Assembly (NCBI GenBank): GCA_964389835.1 | Contig: CAYMEZ010000011.1 | Span: forward strand, 13,032-77,031 | DNA: 64,000 bases | Direction: 5' to 3' | Origin: VSOB01 sp964389835 | Lineage (GTDB): Bacteria > Bacillota > Clostridia > Lachnospirales > Lachnospiraceae | Part shown: piece by piece, positions 50,769 to 59,609 of the stretch | Numbering within the stretch: position 1 is the stretch's first letter | How the letters are laid out: the number at the start of each line of letters is the position of its first letter | Made by a program: the position numbers and the translations under genes | The notes under the pieces: model-generated | What the model saw: the letters and a program-made list of their open reading frames with translations, nothing else | The model's database searches: none | What the model was told of the DNA's origin: nothing

Positions 50769-51605
50769 TTATTTCTCTCTTACCATGCTACGATATTGTT
50801 CTTTTATCTGTTCTGACACATTTTCCAGAATATCCTGGTATTCCCTGTCGTGCTCCGCTCCCTTTACATGAATATCATCTAATTCCTTTGCAAAACGGCT
50901 GTCCTTCCAGCCCTCTGCCAGTCCCTCCACTCTCTGCTCCAGTTCCATAGCGACTTCATAGAAGCTTTCTGACTGCTTTGCAATAAGATCAATATATTCC
51001 TTTTCCGGCAGCAGAAGCCTTTTCGCCCCAAGCATCTGTAAAAGGCTTTCTTTCTCGCCGTTCAGTCTGTAGGCTTCCTCAAATCTTCTTGCCGCCTTTT
51101 CAAACAAAAACATCTGGCAGTCCACATAGCCCATATTATGATATACGGCAGCCCGCAGGGCTGTATTTTCCTCAGGGATCAGCGTCAGCAGCTCACAATA
51201 ATGCTCTGCAGCAAGTTGATATTTTCCACTTTTTGCCAGATAATCTGCAATCTGCTTCTTCTTTTCAAATTCGTCCCAGCCCTCAGATGCCTTTAAAAAC
51301 TGTTCGACCCGTTTGATCTCCTCCTTAGGATAATAGCCGGTGTATTCCAGGATCGTAGTCAAAAAAGCACTAACGGAAGCCTTGGTACGCAAAAAACCGT
51401 ACAAAGAGTCTGCCAGCTCAGTCATGTTACATTCCGTCCGCAGCCAGTCGATCAGCTCCCGGCACACAAGCTCCTCGTTCATCAGAAAAGCATCTTCCCG
51501 GATGCAGTAGCAAAGCTCTTCCACCGTATAAACGGAAATACCCAGATTGCTCAATACATATGGAGTTTTGGCTATATTTCCCATACAGAGGATCACTCTT
51601 CCCAT
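50769..51605 (-). CDS. helical-repeat (TPR-like) protein of the DUF5716/5717 cluster, 278 aa
   Basis: The N-terminus RVILCMGNIAKTPYVLSNLGISVYTVEELCYCI is distinctive (adjoining blocks). Residues 120-200 look like TPR units (LAKSGKYQLAAEHYCELLTL, AVYHNMGYVDCQMFLFEKAARRFEEAY), and the C-terminus is a charged helix. There is no signal peptide, so it is cytoplasmic. AGGAAGCAGGA precedes the ATG. Position between the Hsp70/actin-like protein and the membrane protein suggests an adaptor; this is inference. Confidence 0.75.
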   Translation of the reverse strand: MGRVILCMGNIAKTPYVLSNLGISVYTVEELCYCIREDAFLMNEELVCRELIDWLRTECNMTELADSLYGFLRTKASVSAFLTTILEYTGYYPKEEIKRVEQFLKASEGWDEFEKKKQIADYLAKSGKYQLAAEHYCELLTLIPEENTALRAAVYHNMGYVDCQMFLFEKAARRFEEAYRLNGEKESLLQMLGAKRLLLPEKEYIDLIAKQSESFYEVAMELEQRVEGLAEGWKDSRFAKELDDIHVKGAEHDREYQDILENVSEQIKEQYRSMVREK

Positions 51606-51639
51606 TCCTGCTTCCTTTCTGCCTGCGGCTGTTCTTCTA

Positions 51640-52899
51640 TCAGATCATAAACTCTTCCTGCCATATTTTATTGGTTGCCGGATAAATCTCTCCAAACCCT
51701 TTATCCTGCAGCACCACCAAGACCTCTTTCTCTGATTTCATGGAAATCCTCATGCTGATCCTCGTTGCCCGCTCCTGACGTTTTGGAAGATTATCTAATA
51801 TGATCTCTACTTCCTTATTCTCCTTTCCAGTAAGAGGCGTTACCAAAAGAGAAAAGGAATTTCCGCTTTCCAATATAAATTCACACTGCTTCTGTGCTTC
51901 AAACCAGCTGGTGCCTGCATCCAGCAGAGCATAATAGGATGCCTGCCCCCGCCGCAGCACCTTCATGCCGATATTTGCCTTTAATTTATCATTACCCAGA
52001 AATACATACTGCTTTGCAGCCGTTTCCGGCAACCGTTTTTCCCGTGCTCCATAGCAGGCTCCCTTGCTGTAAAGGTTGTTGCCCCGAAATACCCGCCTGC
52101 CTCTGCACAGATAACGCAGGGAATCCTGATACCATTCTCCCTCAAAGCCAGCACCGATCAGATAAACAGAGGAAAGTAATCTTTCCCTGCAATTTTCCTC
52201 CAATATCTGTAAAAGCTGCTGATCCTCCTGCTTCATCTGAGAATATTCCCGATCCTCAATAAACGCCACCATTGGCGTAGTATTCCGGTTACATTCCATC
52301 CGGTATATTCCCAGCCTGTCCATTTCATAATCGCAGAGCAGCACCTGCCTCTGCCAGAGTTCCTTTGGCTGCTGGATCATGTAACAGAAAAAGCTTTCCA
52401 TATGGCTCTGAAAATAAATGTGCTCCGTTTTCAGCTGCATCATGGCAACCGCCTGGGTCAGCACCTCAATGGTGCGGTGATCCAGACATTCTACAGTGAT
52501 CATCAGTGTCCCGATCTGCTCCGCCACACCAGGTATCCCCAGCAGTGCCAGGCTTCTTTTCATAAACAGTGCCAGCAGGGCAATGGCATCAAAATTTTCT
52601 CCGCCTACCTCTATCTCTTTTCCTTCTCTTGCACAAGTCAGCAGATTTTCCACCAGAATCCCTTTTCCGGCATCTGCCAGCCGGCATGCTTCTCTGCCAT
52701 AAACCCACTGATTTACTTCCCTGCGCTTACTTAGTACAGTGGGAAAATTGTACTGTTCCTCCCCAGCTACAACAGAAGCAGTCTGCGGCTCTTCTTCCTC
52801 CATCCTAAAAAAGCTGATCTGGGATGTCCGGTCACCCAGATCATACCCCACGATTATTTTGTTTTTCCTGCCTGTCAAACTGTTTTTTTCCAAAAACAT
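51640..52899 (-). CDS. DUF5716-like Hsp70/actin-fold (ASKHA) protein, 419 aa
   Basis: The N-terminus IIVGYDLGDRTSQISFFR resembles the phosphate-1 loop of the Hsp70/actin/sugar-kinase fold. VYLIGAGFEGEWY, then LDAGTSWFEAQ near residue 345, fit the later loops, and a beta-rich C-terminal domain follows, as in Hsp70 substrate-binding parts. I believe it belongs to the uncharacterised DUF5716 group. Whether it hydrolyses ATP cannot be told, because the loops deviate from the usual glycine-rich forms. It is 20 bases behind the 1191-aa gene. Confidence 0.72.
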   Translation of the reverse strand: MFLEKNSLTGRKNKIIVGYDLGDRTSQISFFRMEEEEPQTASVVAGEEQYNFPTVLSKRREVNQWVYGREACRLADAGKGILVENLLTCAREGKEIEVGGENFDAIALLALFMKRSLALLGIPGVAEQIGTLMITVECLDHRTIEVLTQAVAMMQLKTEHIYFQSHMESFFCYMIQQPKELWQRQVLLCDYEMDRLGIYRMECNRNTTPMVAFIEDREYSQMKQEDQQLLQILEENCRERLLSSVYLIGAGFEGEWYQDSLRYLCRGRRVFRGNNLYSKGACYGAREKRLPETAAKQYVFLGNDKLKANIGMKVLRRGQASYYALLDAGTSWFEAQKQCEFILESGNSFSLLVTPLTGKENKEVEIILDNLPKRQERATRISMRISMKSEKEVLVVLQDKGFGEIYPATNKIWQEEFMI

Positions 52900-52919
52900 G
52901 AACCCTGTCCTTTATATCA

Positions 52920-55900
52920 TCACATTAATGTAAATAAGCTTTCCACAGAAAATTCCATCCGGTAATATTCCTCCAGCGCTCTTTCTGCTTTTCCCTGAGT
53001 CTGAAGTGAAACCGCTGTAATATAATCATTGATCATATGGAATCTGTCCCCGGCCTTTTCCGTGCTTACCTCATTTCTTCCAATGGAGCCATTTGCCACC
53101 AGTCGTTCTCCTCCGGCTCTTTTTTCGGAAATATAATACTCCATTGTCTCTCCGAAAAATAAGGGGAAATTCTTGGTATAAACACCCGGATAGCAGCTTT
53201 TCAGTTCCTCTGTACGATACTCTCCGTCCTTTCCATCGCTTTTCAGTATATAGTGCAGCACCATAGGCGCATCCGACCCGGTCCTGTACTCCAGAAAGGT
53301 CTGATTGTCATAGAACTCCACCTGAGGAACCACTTTTCTGAATTTTCTAAAAAAGCCAAACATCATTTTCTGCTTTAAGATCAGCTCTGTCAGAAATTCC
53401 TTTACGATCCTGCCTTCCTCTTCCTCCAGATACTCTTTTTCTGAAAAATACTCCAGAACGGCAAGCCTGCACATATTGCTGTGGATCTCGCCGTTTCTGC
53501 TTTTGCGCAGCAATTCTTTCCAGATCCTTTCCGTCAGCTCGTACCTGTCTATGAAATAGCGGTGTGCAAAGTGCTCCAGATAGCCATCCTTTAAGGCTTC
53601 CTCCGCACATTCTCCCAGATAGCAGATAAAGATTTCCTTCTCTTCCTCCAGATATTCTCCAGTAAAAAGCATCTGCAATAACAGCCGTTCACTCAGCTCA
53701 TGTCTGTCTACTGCAAACCTGTCACTGGCATGCCAGATTCCCTGCAGCTCCTTCAAGGTGCCTCTGTAATACCTGCTCAAATAAGCCAGGATATCCTCAT
53801 CATATTTTTCAAAATGAAATGCCTGATAGCAAAGTGCTGTCATACAGTCAGACTCCTTTGCCCCATTTTGCAGCAGCCTGCTGCAAAGCCGGAACATCAG
53901 CCGGGGTGTCAGCTTTTCTGCCCCGTAAGCATCTATCCATTTATAGGCTTTATCATACATACCTCGCAGGATCAGGCTGCGCAGTGCTTCTGCCCGTTCC
54001 CTGCCATCCATTGTCTGGGGCTGCAGTTCATCCAGAAACTGATCCAGCTCCTCATTCATATCATGCTCCATATAATACTGGAGCAGCTTTCCTTCCAGCT
54101 CCTTTTTGTAGCTATCTCTTATGCCTTCATTTTTCCAAAGTTTCCGGGCATATTGTATATTTTCACGGTTTACTGTGGTATAGATCCTTCCATTTTCGCA
54201 CTGGTAGAGCAAAACCCCCGGATCCTCCGTCATAATTCCTGCATTTTCCGGCAAAATCTCTGAAAGCAGCTCAAAGGGATAGGAAATGGTTTTTTGCTGG
54301 TATCCCTCCCTGTCCACAAAGCGGCGGCCCATGCGGTTTTCAAAGATCAGGCTGTGATCTGCATCATAAATAGGAACATAGGCGGAGCTTCCTACCACAG
54401 GGCATACGATCTCCTTCTGCAGCTTGCCATGCACCACGATCACACGTCTGATATCCTTCAGCAAAACCCTGATCTCCTGAAAGAACAGACTTCCGGCATA
54501 TTTTCCCACTAACTCTGCACTTAGGAGCTTCTCCTGTATCAGCTTGTCATACAGACAGCCGATATCCCTGTTTATATGACCTTTTTCCAGCTGTTCCAGC
54601 AAAAAGCTCTCTATGGCAGGCAGATAGCTCCTGTAAATATCCGGGTATTCCTCACATTTTCTTACAACATAGGCATACAGATAGCCTTTATATTCGTAGG
54701 GCAGCTCACTTTTATAAGAGAAGTATCGTAACGCCGGAGCTGGGATTTCCTCCTGTTTATCCAGATCAAGAGAAAGAAGATAATACTCATACAGCCGGGT
54801 CAGCCAAAGCTCTCTTTTGATGCCCTCCCGATACCAATGAACGTAGCGAGGGCCTGTTTTTCCGCCCTTGATCAGCAGTGAGCAGATCGCCCCCAGGGAT
54901 TCCTGATCCTTCTTTTTTTCATAGCAGGTCTGCAATATGGCATACATCCGCTCTGAGTATCCCTTTTGTCTGCCTGCCAGATAGTGGATCTGACTGATGC
55001 ATTCCTCTGTCAGGAAATCATACTTTGCCATAAAGTTAAGGGTCTGGATCACAAACGGTGTCAGTTTCATCAGAACAGAGGGATTTTTCCTTGCCAGCAT
55101 GGCAGCCTCCATATACCAGATCGGACTATGACAGCCCTTTTCAAACTGCTGTTCCAGAAAAATCCATTTTTTGGAAGGACTGCTGTACTCCTGATCCAGA
55201 TACAGCAGCAGCCATGCAACCTCCCATTTCGTCTGGTCATCACGATAAACCTGCCTCAGTCTGTCTGCCACAGAAGCAGCATATGCCTCATCTTCTCTGG
55301 CAAGGGTGGTCAGATACAGATAATAACACCACACATCGCTGTGGGATTCTCCCTGCCGGATCAGCTCTCCTGCTTTTTCCAACATCCATCTTGCTTCATT
55401 GTAACGTTCTCTGGTCAGCAGAATATGTGCCTGAAATAATTCCCGTACAGGATTTACACGCAGCTGTGCATCCATTTTTTCTGTGATCTCTTCCATCTGC
55501 TGCAGCCAGCTCTGCTTGGTGATCTTTCCCATACTGTAGCTTAAATACAGCTGATAAAAGGCAAGCACCCTGTGCTTCCGGTTTTTCCTGTGTCTGCCCA
55601 GCATTGCATCATTTGGTCTGACAGTGACCGGAATTTCCATGGATATGTATTCATTAAAAATATGTATCTTCCCGTAATTGATACCGCCATGCAGTCTGCT
55701 GCTGTCTGACATGATCGTAAGCTGGCAGCGATTGCCCAGAAAATCATCATCTGTCAGAACTGCTTTTTCTGCTTCCAGAAATCCGCCCTCCAGCTCCACG
55801 TGCAGACAGGTATAGCCCCAGCCGTTTCTTGTCAGGGTAAGGCTTTCCCTTACAATCCCATCCTCTGCTGACAGTTCAAGGCTTTCCCGATCTACGATAT

Positions 55901-56495
55901 ATTCTACCTTTTGTTTTTTTCTGATCCCTACCAGAAATTCCTCAACCTTTTGTTCATTTTCCGGCGGATTTTTCAATGCACGGTAAATATTGGCATACTG
56001 CCTGTCATTTCCTGTCAATGTACGTTCAAAGCCCGGACGGTAGAACAGCTTCACAGCCTCTGCCCAGTTCGTCTTGGCAAGATTGGTAAAATGAAACAGA
56101 TTTTTCATCTGTCCCAGTGAGGTCTCAAAAACCTCCGGCACAATATGGATCATGTAGGGGAGCACATATTCTCCCTGACTTGATATTATCTTAAATTCTC
56201 CTCTTGCGCAGTCTCCTTCATCCAGTCCCGTGCTGTCAAAGAAAAAGAAGATCTCTGACGGGCTTTCTGTAAATACCGGATTCTGACATCCCATGCGGAT
56301 ATCTCCCGTTACGATCGTTCCAGTTAAAGGGATCCCTTCCCTGCCCGTAATGCAAAAGCTCCCTGCTCCCCTTTCTCCTGCCTTTAAGGACAGCTCCACC
56401 TTAGGGCAGGAAAAGGAAAGGAAGCCCTCTTTATGAGCAGATCTTCCTGCAAGTACCTTTGCTATTTCCTCTCTTTTTTCCATAACAGCTGACAT
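52920..56495 (-). CDS. DUF5717-like large scaffold protein, 1191 aa
   Basis: The protein has no signal peptide and no membrane helix. Residues 20-140 and 230-320 look like Ig-type beta-sandwiches (SFSCPKVELSLKAGERGAGS, GWGYTCLHVELEGGFLEAE). Residues 330-1050 are long helical repeats rich in Tyr, Leu and Glu, similar to TPR or HEAT arrays. Near the C-terminus another beta domain follows (MVLHYILKSDGKDGEY). I think it matches the uncharacterised DUF5717 family. ATG 56495 follows AGGGAAAAG. It is the first and largest gene of the four-gene operon and probably the scaffold. Confidence 0.72.
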   Translation of the reverse strand: MSAVMEKREEIAKVLAGRSAHKEGFLSFSCPKVELSLKAGERGAGSFCITGREGIPLTGTIVTGDIRMGCQNPVFTESPSEIFFFFDSTGLDEGDCARGEFKIISSQGEYVLPYMIHIVPEVFETSLGQMKNLFHFTNLAKTNWAEAVKLFYRPGFERTLTGNDRQYANIYRALKNPPENEQKVEEFLVGIRKKQKVEYIVDRESLELSAEDGIVRESLTLTRNGWGYTCLHVELEGGFLEAEKAVLTDDDFLGNRCQLTIMSDSSRLHGGINYGKIHIFNEYISMEIPVTVRPNDAMLGRHRKNRKHRVLAFYQLYLSYSMGKITKQSWLQQMEEITEKMDAQLRVNPVRELFQAHILLTRERYNEARWMLEKAGELIRQGESHSDVWCYYLYLTTLAREDEAYAASVADRLRQVYRDDQTKWEVAWLLLYLDQEYSSPSKKWIFLEQQFEKGCHSPIWYMEAAMLARKNPSVLMKLTPFVIQTLNFMAKYDFLTEECISQIHYLAGRQKGYSERMYAILQTCYEKKKDQESLGAICSLLIKGGKTGPRYVHWYREGIKRELWLTRLYEYYLLSLDLDKQEEIPAPALRYFSYKSELPYEYKGYLYAYVVRKCEEYPDIYRSYLPAIESFLLEQLEKGHINRDIGCLYDKLIQEKLLSAELVGKYAGSLFFQEIRVLLKDIRRVIVVHGKLQKEIVCPVVGSSAYVPIYDADHSLIFENRMGRRFVDREGYQQKTISYPFELLSEILPENAGIMTEDPGVLLYQCENGRIYTTVNRENIQYARKLWKNEGIRDSYKKELEGKLLQYYMEHDMNEELDQFLDELQPQTMDGRERAEALRSLILRGMYDKAYKWIDAYGAEKLTPRLMFRLCSRLLQNGAKESDCMTALCYQAFHFEKYDEDILAYLSRYYRGTLKELQGIWHASDRFAVDRHELSERLLLQMLFTGEYLEEEKEIFICYLGECAEEALKDGYLEHFAHRYFIDRYELTERIWKELLRKSRNGEIHSNMCRLAVLEYFSEKEYLEEEEGRIVKEFLTELILKQKMMFGFFRKFRKVVPQVEFYDNQTFLEYRTGSDAPMVLHYILKSDGKDGEYRTEELKSCYPGVYTKNFPLFFGETMEYYISEKRAGGERLVANGSIGRNEVSTEKAGDRFHMINDYITAVSLQTQGKAERALEEYYRMEFSVESLFTLM

Positions 56496-56613
56496 CGTTT
56501 CTTTTCCCTGATTTTTCTGCACAATATTATGGTAATTATAACATGGTTTGTAAGTCGAGTTCAAGAATGGAGAAGGATTTCAACCATCTTTCTGCGTCTC
56601 TTTTTATTTCCTG

Positions 56614-56642
56614 TTGACAAATCTTTCATTCTGTTGTATTAC
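56614..56642 (+). promoter_or_regulatory. promoter of the GntR-ABC operon
   Basis: TTGACA at 56614-56619 and TATTAC at 56637-56642, spacer 17 bases. The -10 element lies inside the operator palindrome, fitting autorepression. Confidence 0.65.
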
Positions 56643-56669
56643 TGTATTAAGCACTTAATACAGTAATAC
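56636..56669. promoter_or_regulatory. 34-bp perfect palindromic operator
   Basis: Two 16-base arms, GTATTACTGTATTAAG and its exact complement, flank a 2-base centre. The site covers the -10 region and transcription start and ends nine bases before the first start codon of the GntR gene. YtrA-type regulators bind such long palindromes and are relieved by antibiotics or ligands. Confidence 0.85.
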
Positions 56670-56686
56670 AGAAAGGAATGATGCAC

Positions 56687-57043
56687 ATGGCATGGAAGCT
56701 GGACTCAGACCGTCCGATCTACGCACAGCTGGTAGAGCAGCTGCAAATGCAGATTGTTTCCGGGAAATATCCCTCCGGCAGCAAGCTGCCCAGTGTCAGG
56801 GAGCTGTCTGCTGAGGCCGGTGTCAATCCCAATACCATGCAAAAGGCTTTTTCAGAGCTGGAGCGGGATGGTCTGATACAGACCAAACGGACAGCCGGAC
56901 GTTTTGTCACAGAGGATGTTCTTCTGATCCAGAAGATCAGAACTGCTCTTGCACGGGAACAGCTAACCTGCTTTATCAAAACCATGAAGCAGTTAGGCTA
57001 TGAAGAGAAAGAAATCCTGTCATTTGTCACGGCAGAAATATGA
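56687..57043 (+). CDS. YtrA-type GntR transcriptional regulator, 118 aa
   Basis: A single winged-helix GntR domain (DRPIYAQLVEQLQMQIVSG, KLPSVRELSAEAGVNPNTM QKAF split over blocks) is followed by a short helical dimerisation tail, which is the YtrA subfamily plan. These repress their own ABC operon. ATGs at 56678 and 56681 are alternatives; I chose 56687 because its distance from AAAGG is best. The next gene, an ABC ATPase, begins 17 bases after the stop. Confidence 0.88.
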   Translation: MAWKLDSDRPIYAQLVEQLQMQIVSGKYPSGSKLPSVRELSAEAGVNPNTMQKAFSELERDGLIQTKRTAGRFVTEDVLLIQKIRTALAREQLTCFIKTMKQLGYEEKEILSFVTAEI

Positions 57044-57059
57044 GGAGGAGTTATATAAT

Positions 57060-57764
57060 ATGGAATACTTAGTTGAAGCAAAGGGTCTATGCAAACGCTA
57101 TGACCACAAAAAAGCGCCTGCACTTAGCGGGCTTACCCTTGCAATTCCCAAGGGACGGATCATCGGACTGTTAGGCCCAAATGGAAGTGGGAAAACCACT
57201 CTGATCAAGCTGATCAATGGGCTTCTGACCCCTAGTGCCGGCACCGTTACCATAAACGGCAGCACCCCCGGTGTTAAAACAAAGTCTGTCATTTCCTATC
57301 TTCCGGAGCGTACCTATCTGCAAAGCACCTTACAGGTACGGGAGCTGGTTGATCTTTTTGCAGACTTTTATGAAGATTTTTCTAAAGAAAAAGCATTTCA
57401 GATGCTTTCTTCCCTGAATATCGACCCTGCTGCAAAGCTGAAAACCCTTTCCAAGGGTACAAAAGAAAAGGTACAGCTGATCCTTGTTATGAGCAGGAAT
57501 GCCCAGCTGTACATACTGGACGAGCCCATTGCCGGTGTTGATCCTGCTGCCAGAGACTTTATTTTAAAAACCATTATTTCCAATTACAATGAAGATGCAA
57601 CGGTGCTCATCTCCACCCATTTGATCTCTGATATCGAAAACATCCTGGATGATGTGATCTTCATCAAGGACGGCTACATGCTTTTATATGCTTCGGCAGA
57701 GCAGCTCCGGGAAGAGAAAGGGAAATCCTTAGATGCATATTTCAGGGAGGTATTCACATGCTAA
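57060..57764 (+). CDS. ABC transporter ATP-binding protein (YtrB-like), 234 aa
   Basis: The ATPase has Walker A GLLGPNGSGKTTLIK near residue 40 and Walker B LYILDEPIAGVDPAAR near 160. The signature is LSKGTKEKV in place of the usual LSGGQ, which is common in this drug/bacitracin-type group. GGAGG precedes ATG 57060. It overlaps the permease gene by seven bases. The complex is probably an exporter or antibiotic-sensing transporter controlled by the GntR protein. Confidence 0.88.
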   Translation: MEYLVEAKGLCKRYDHKKAPALSGLTLAIPKGRIIGLLGPNGSGKTTLIKLINGLLTPSAGTVTINGSTPGVKTKSVISYLPERTYLQSTLQVRELVDLFADFYEDFSKEKAFQMLSSLNIDPAAKLKTLSKGTKEKVQLILVMSRNAQLYILDEPIAGVDPAARDFILKTIISNYNEDATVLISTHLISDIENILDDVIFIKDGYMLLYASAEQLREEKGKSLDAYFREVFTC

Positions 57765-58591
57765 AGAAATTGATCAAATATGAATGGAAGTCCATCTGGA
57801 GAATGGTTCTTCTCATCAATACTTTTACAGTTTTTATCACGATTCTCGGTATCATTGCCATGAATCTGCTTATTGTTGACACTACGCCCCAGTCCGATGA
57901 TGTGCTGAGTCTTATCATCATACTGATCTTTACATTATACTATCTTACGATCATTGGCGTTTCCTTTGCCATTAACATTTATATCGGCATACGCTTTTAT
58001 AAAAATCTGTATACTGATGAAGGCTATCTGATGCACACGCTGCCCCTGAAAAAATGCCAGCTGATCCTTTCCAAGCTGATCACCCACACTCTGGCAGCAG
58101 GAATTACCCAGCTATTGCTGCTTTGCAGCATTGGTGCACTGCTGCTTCCTCTTTTGGCCGCAGTGGAAAAAGACCCCAACTACAGTCTTTTGTCCTTATG
58201 GGAAGCCTTTATGAGGCTTTATGAGCATGATATGGGCACCATCCTTGGTCTGCCTGCATTTGCCTGCCTGGTCAGTCTTTTGGGCATCATCTGCAGTACG
58301 CTTACCATATACTGTGCGATTTCTCTCGGCCAATGCTTTTTCAAGCATAAGGTCATGGGCTCTGTCCTTTGCTACATCGCCCTTTATTTTGTGCTGCAGA
58401 TCATCAATACTATTTTTATGCTGCCCACAATGTCTTTCACGATCAGCGATACCGGTGCAGCCCTTGATTTTGATCTTCTGGAATATTTCTTCCATATTTT
58501 TACCTTTAGCTGCATCAGCTGTGTTCTTTACAGCATCATCTTCTATCTGATCACTTATTTTACGATGGAAAAAAATCTGAATCTGGACTAG
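57758..58591 (+). CDS. ABC-2-like permease, 277 aa
   Basis: Six membrane helices are visible (MVLLINTFTVFITILGIIAM, LIIILIFTLYYLTIIGVSF, LAAGITQLLLLCSIGALLL, LPAFACLVSLLGIICSTL, SVLCYIALYFVLQIINTIF and CISCVLYSIIFYLIT). The N-terminal LIKYEWKSIWR is typical of this permease type. It pairs with the preceding ATPase. A terminator follows at 58614-58653. Confidence 0.82.
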   Translation: MLKKLIKYEWKSIWRMVLLINTFTVFITILGIIAMNLLIVDTTPQSDDVLSLIIILIFTLYYLTIIGVSFAINIYIGIRFYKNLYTDEGYLMHTLPLKKCQLILSKLITHTLAAGITQLLLLCSIGALLLPLLAAVEKDPNYSLLSLWEAFMRLYEHDMGTILGLPAFACLVSLLGIICSTLTIYCAISLGQCFFKHKVMGSVLCYIALYFVLQIINTIFMLPTMSFTISDTGAALDFDLLEYFFHIFTFSCISCVLYSIIFYLITYFTMEKNLNLD

Positions 58592-58613
58592 AAGGAATCC
58601 GCTCCAAAAAAGT

Positions 58614-58653
58614 ACCTCTGCATACTATATAAAAAAATGCAGAGGTGTTTTTT
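58614..58653 (+). terminator. terminator whose stem contains the next gene's Shine-Dalgarno
   Basis: ACCTCTGCAT pairs with ATGCAGAGGT, then GTTTTTT follows. The GAGGT of the second arm is the ribosome binding site of the gene at 58654, so the hairpin can stop transcription and hide the site. Confidence 0.75.
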
Positions 58654-59364
58654 ATGGACAAAAATCCTTTATTTACAGCTACCCAGGAAATCCCCACAGT
58701 TTCCTTACAGTCTCCCTTCCAGGGAGAGCTGCAGATTTCTGTTATTTCCTCCATTGGTCTGATCCCGATTCCTGGCGCGGTAATCACCATCTCTTATACC
58801 GGTGATCCCCAGCAGACGCTTATAACTCTTACCACAGACGAAAGCGGTCAGACTCCTTCTATCCAGCTTCCTGCACCTGATATAGAATACAGTCTGGAGC
58901 CGGAGCAGATCATACAGCCCTATTCCGAATACAACATTCAGGTCAGGGCAGAAGGCTACTACCCTGTTCTTGTTACCGGTACTGAGATTCTGGCAGGGGA
59001 GCTCGCCCTGCAGCCTATACGGTTGACTCCTGTCGAATCCGGCGAACCTTCCAGAGAAGGAGTCAATATCCCAGAGCACACCTTGTTTGGCGAATATCCT
59101 CCAAAAATCCCGGAGGATGAGGTCAAGCCTATGGAGGAGTCCGGCGAAATCGTCCTCAGCCGTGTTGTCATCCCTGAATATATCATCGTGCATGACGGTG
59201 TTCCCAGTGATCCCACTGCTCCCAACTATTACGTGCGTTATAAGGACTACATCAAAAATGTGGCATCCTGTGAAATCTATGCCACCTGGCCAGAGGCAAC
59301 GATCTATGCCAATATTTTAGTGATCATGTCATTTACATTAAACCGCGTATATACGGAATGGTAG
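58654..59364 (+). pseudogene. truncated spore-cortex/peptidoglycan-type protein, 236 aa left
   Basis: The sequence follows the N-terminal half of a Lachnospiraceae exported protein: beta-sandwich repeats (GELQISVISSIGLIPIPGAVITISYTG in two blocks), LQPIRLTPVES, PEHTLFGEYPPKIPEDEVKP, then VVIPEYIIVHDGVPSDPTAPNYYVRYKDYIKNVASCEIYATWPE and IMSFTLNRVYTEW (adjoining blocks). In full proteins, as I recall, this continues with YRNKGYxFTIT and a peptidoglycan-binding domain. Here a TAG follows YTEW and the sequence changes character, 246 bases before the serine recombinase. The gene therefore lost its C-terminal half. Confidence 0.72.
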
Positions 59365-59419
59365 AGGCACCACTGGTCTTAAGTGATTTTTCTCCAAACT
59401 TTGGATATTCTTCTATCGT

Positions 59420-59609
59420 TTAGATAATTGAATTTTCATAGTCCTGTAATTCATGATATATGCCTTCAATGATTACTTTTTCGTCAACGATACGATAAAC
59501 AAACATATATCTATGCTTTGCAAAACGGATCTTATGCAGCCCCATTTCTTTCAACCGCTTACTCTTGCAAAAGCCAAAAGTATCTGCTCTTTTCTCTCAT
59601 TCCGATTTT
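59420..59609 (-). pseudogene. frameshifted remnant of a RelE/ParE-family toxin
   Basis: On the minus strand, directly after the recombinase stop, the sequence codes for IENRNERKEQILLAFA. After a shift of frame it codes for KSKRLKEMGLHKIRFAKHR and YMFVYRIVDEKVIIEGIYHELQDYENSII, then a TAA at 59420-59422. The second part resembles the C-terminus of RelE/ParE-type toxins (LHKIHFAKHRY...GIYHELQDYEN). No start or antitoxin gene is left. It marks scar DNA between the truncated gene and the recombinase. Confidence 0.55.
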
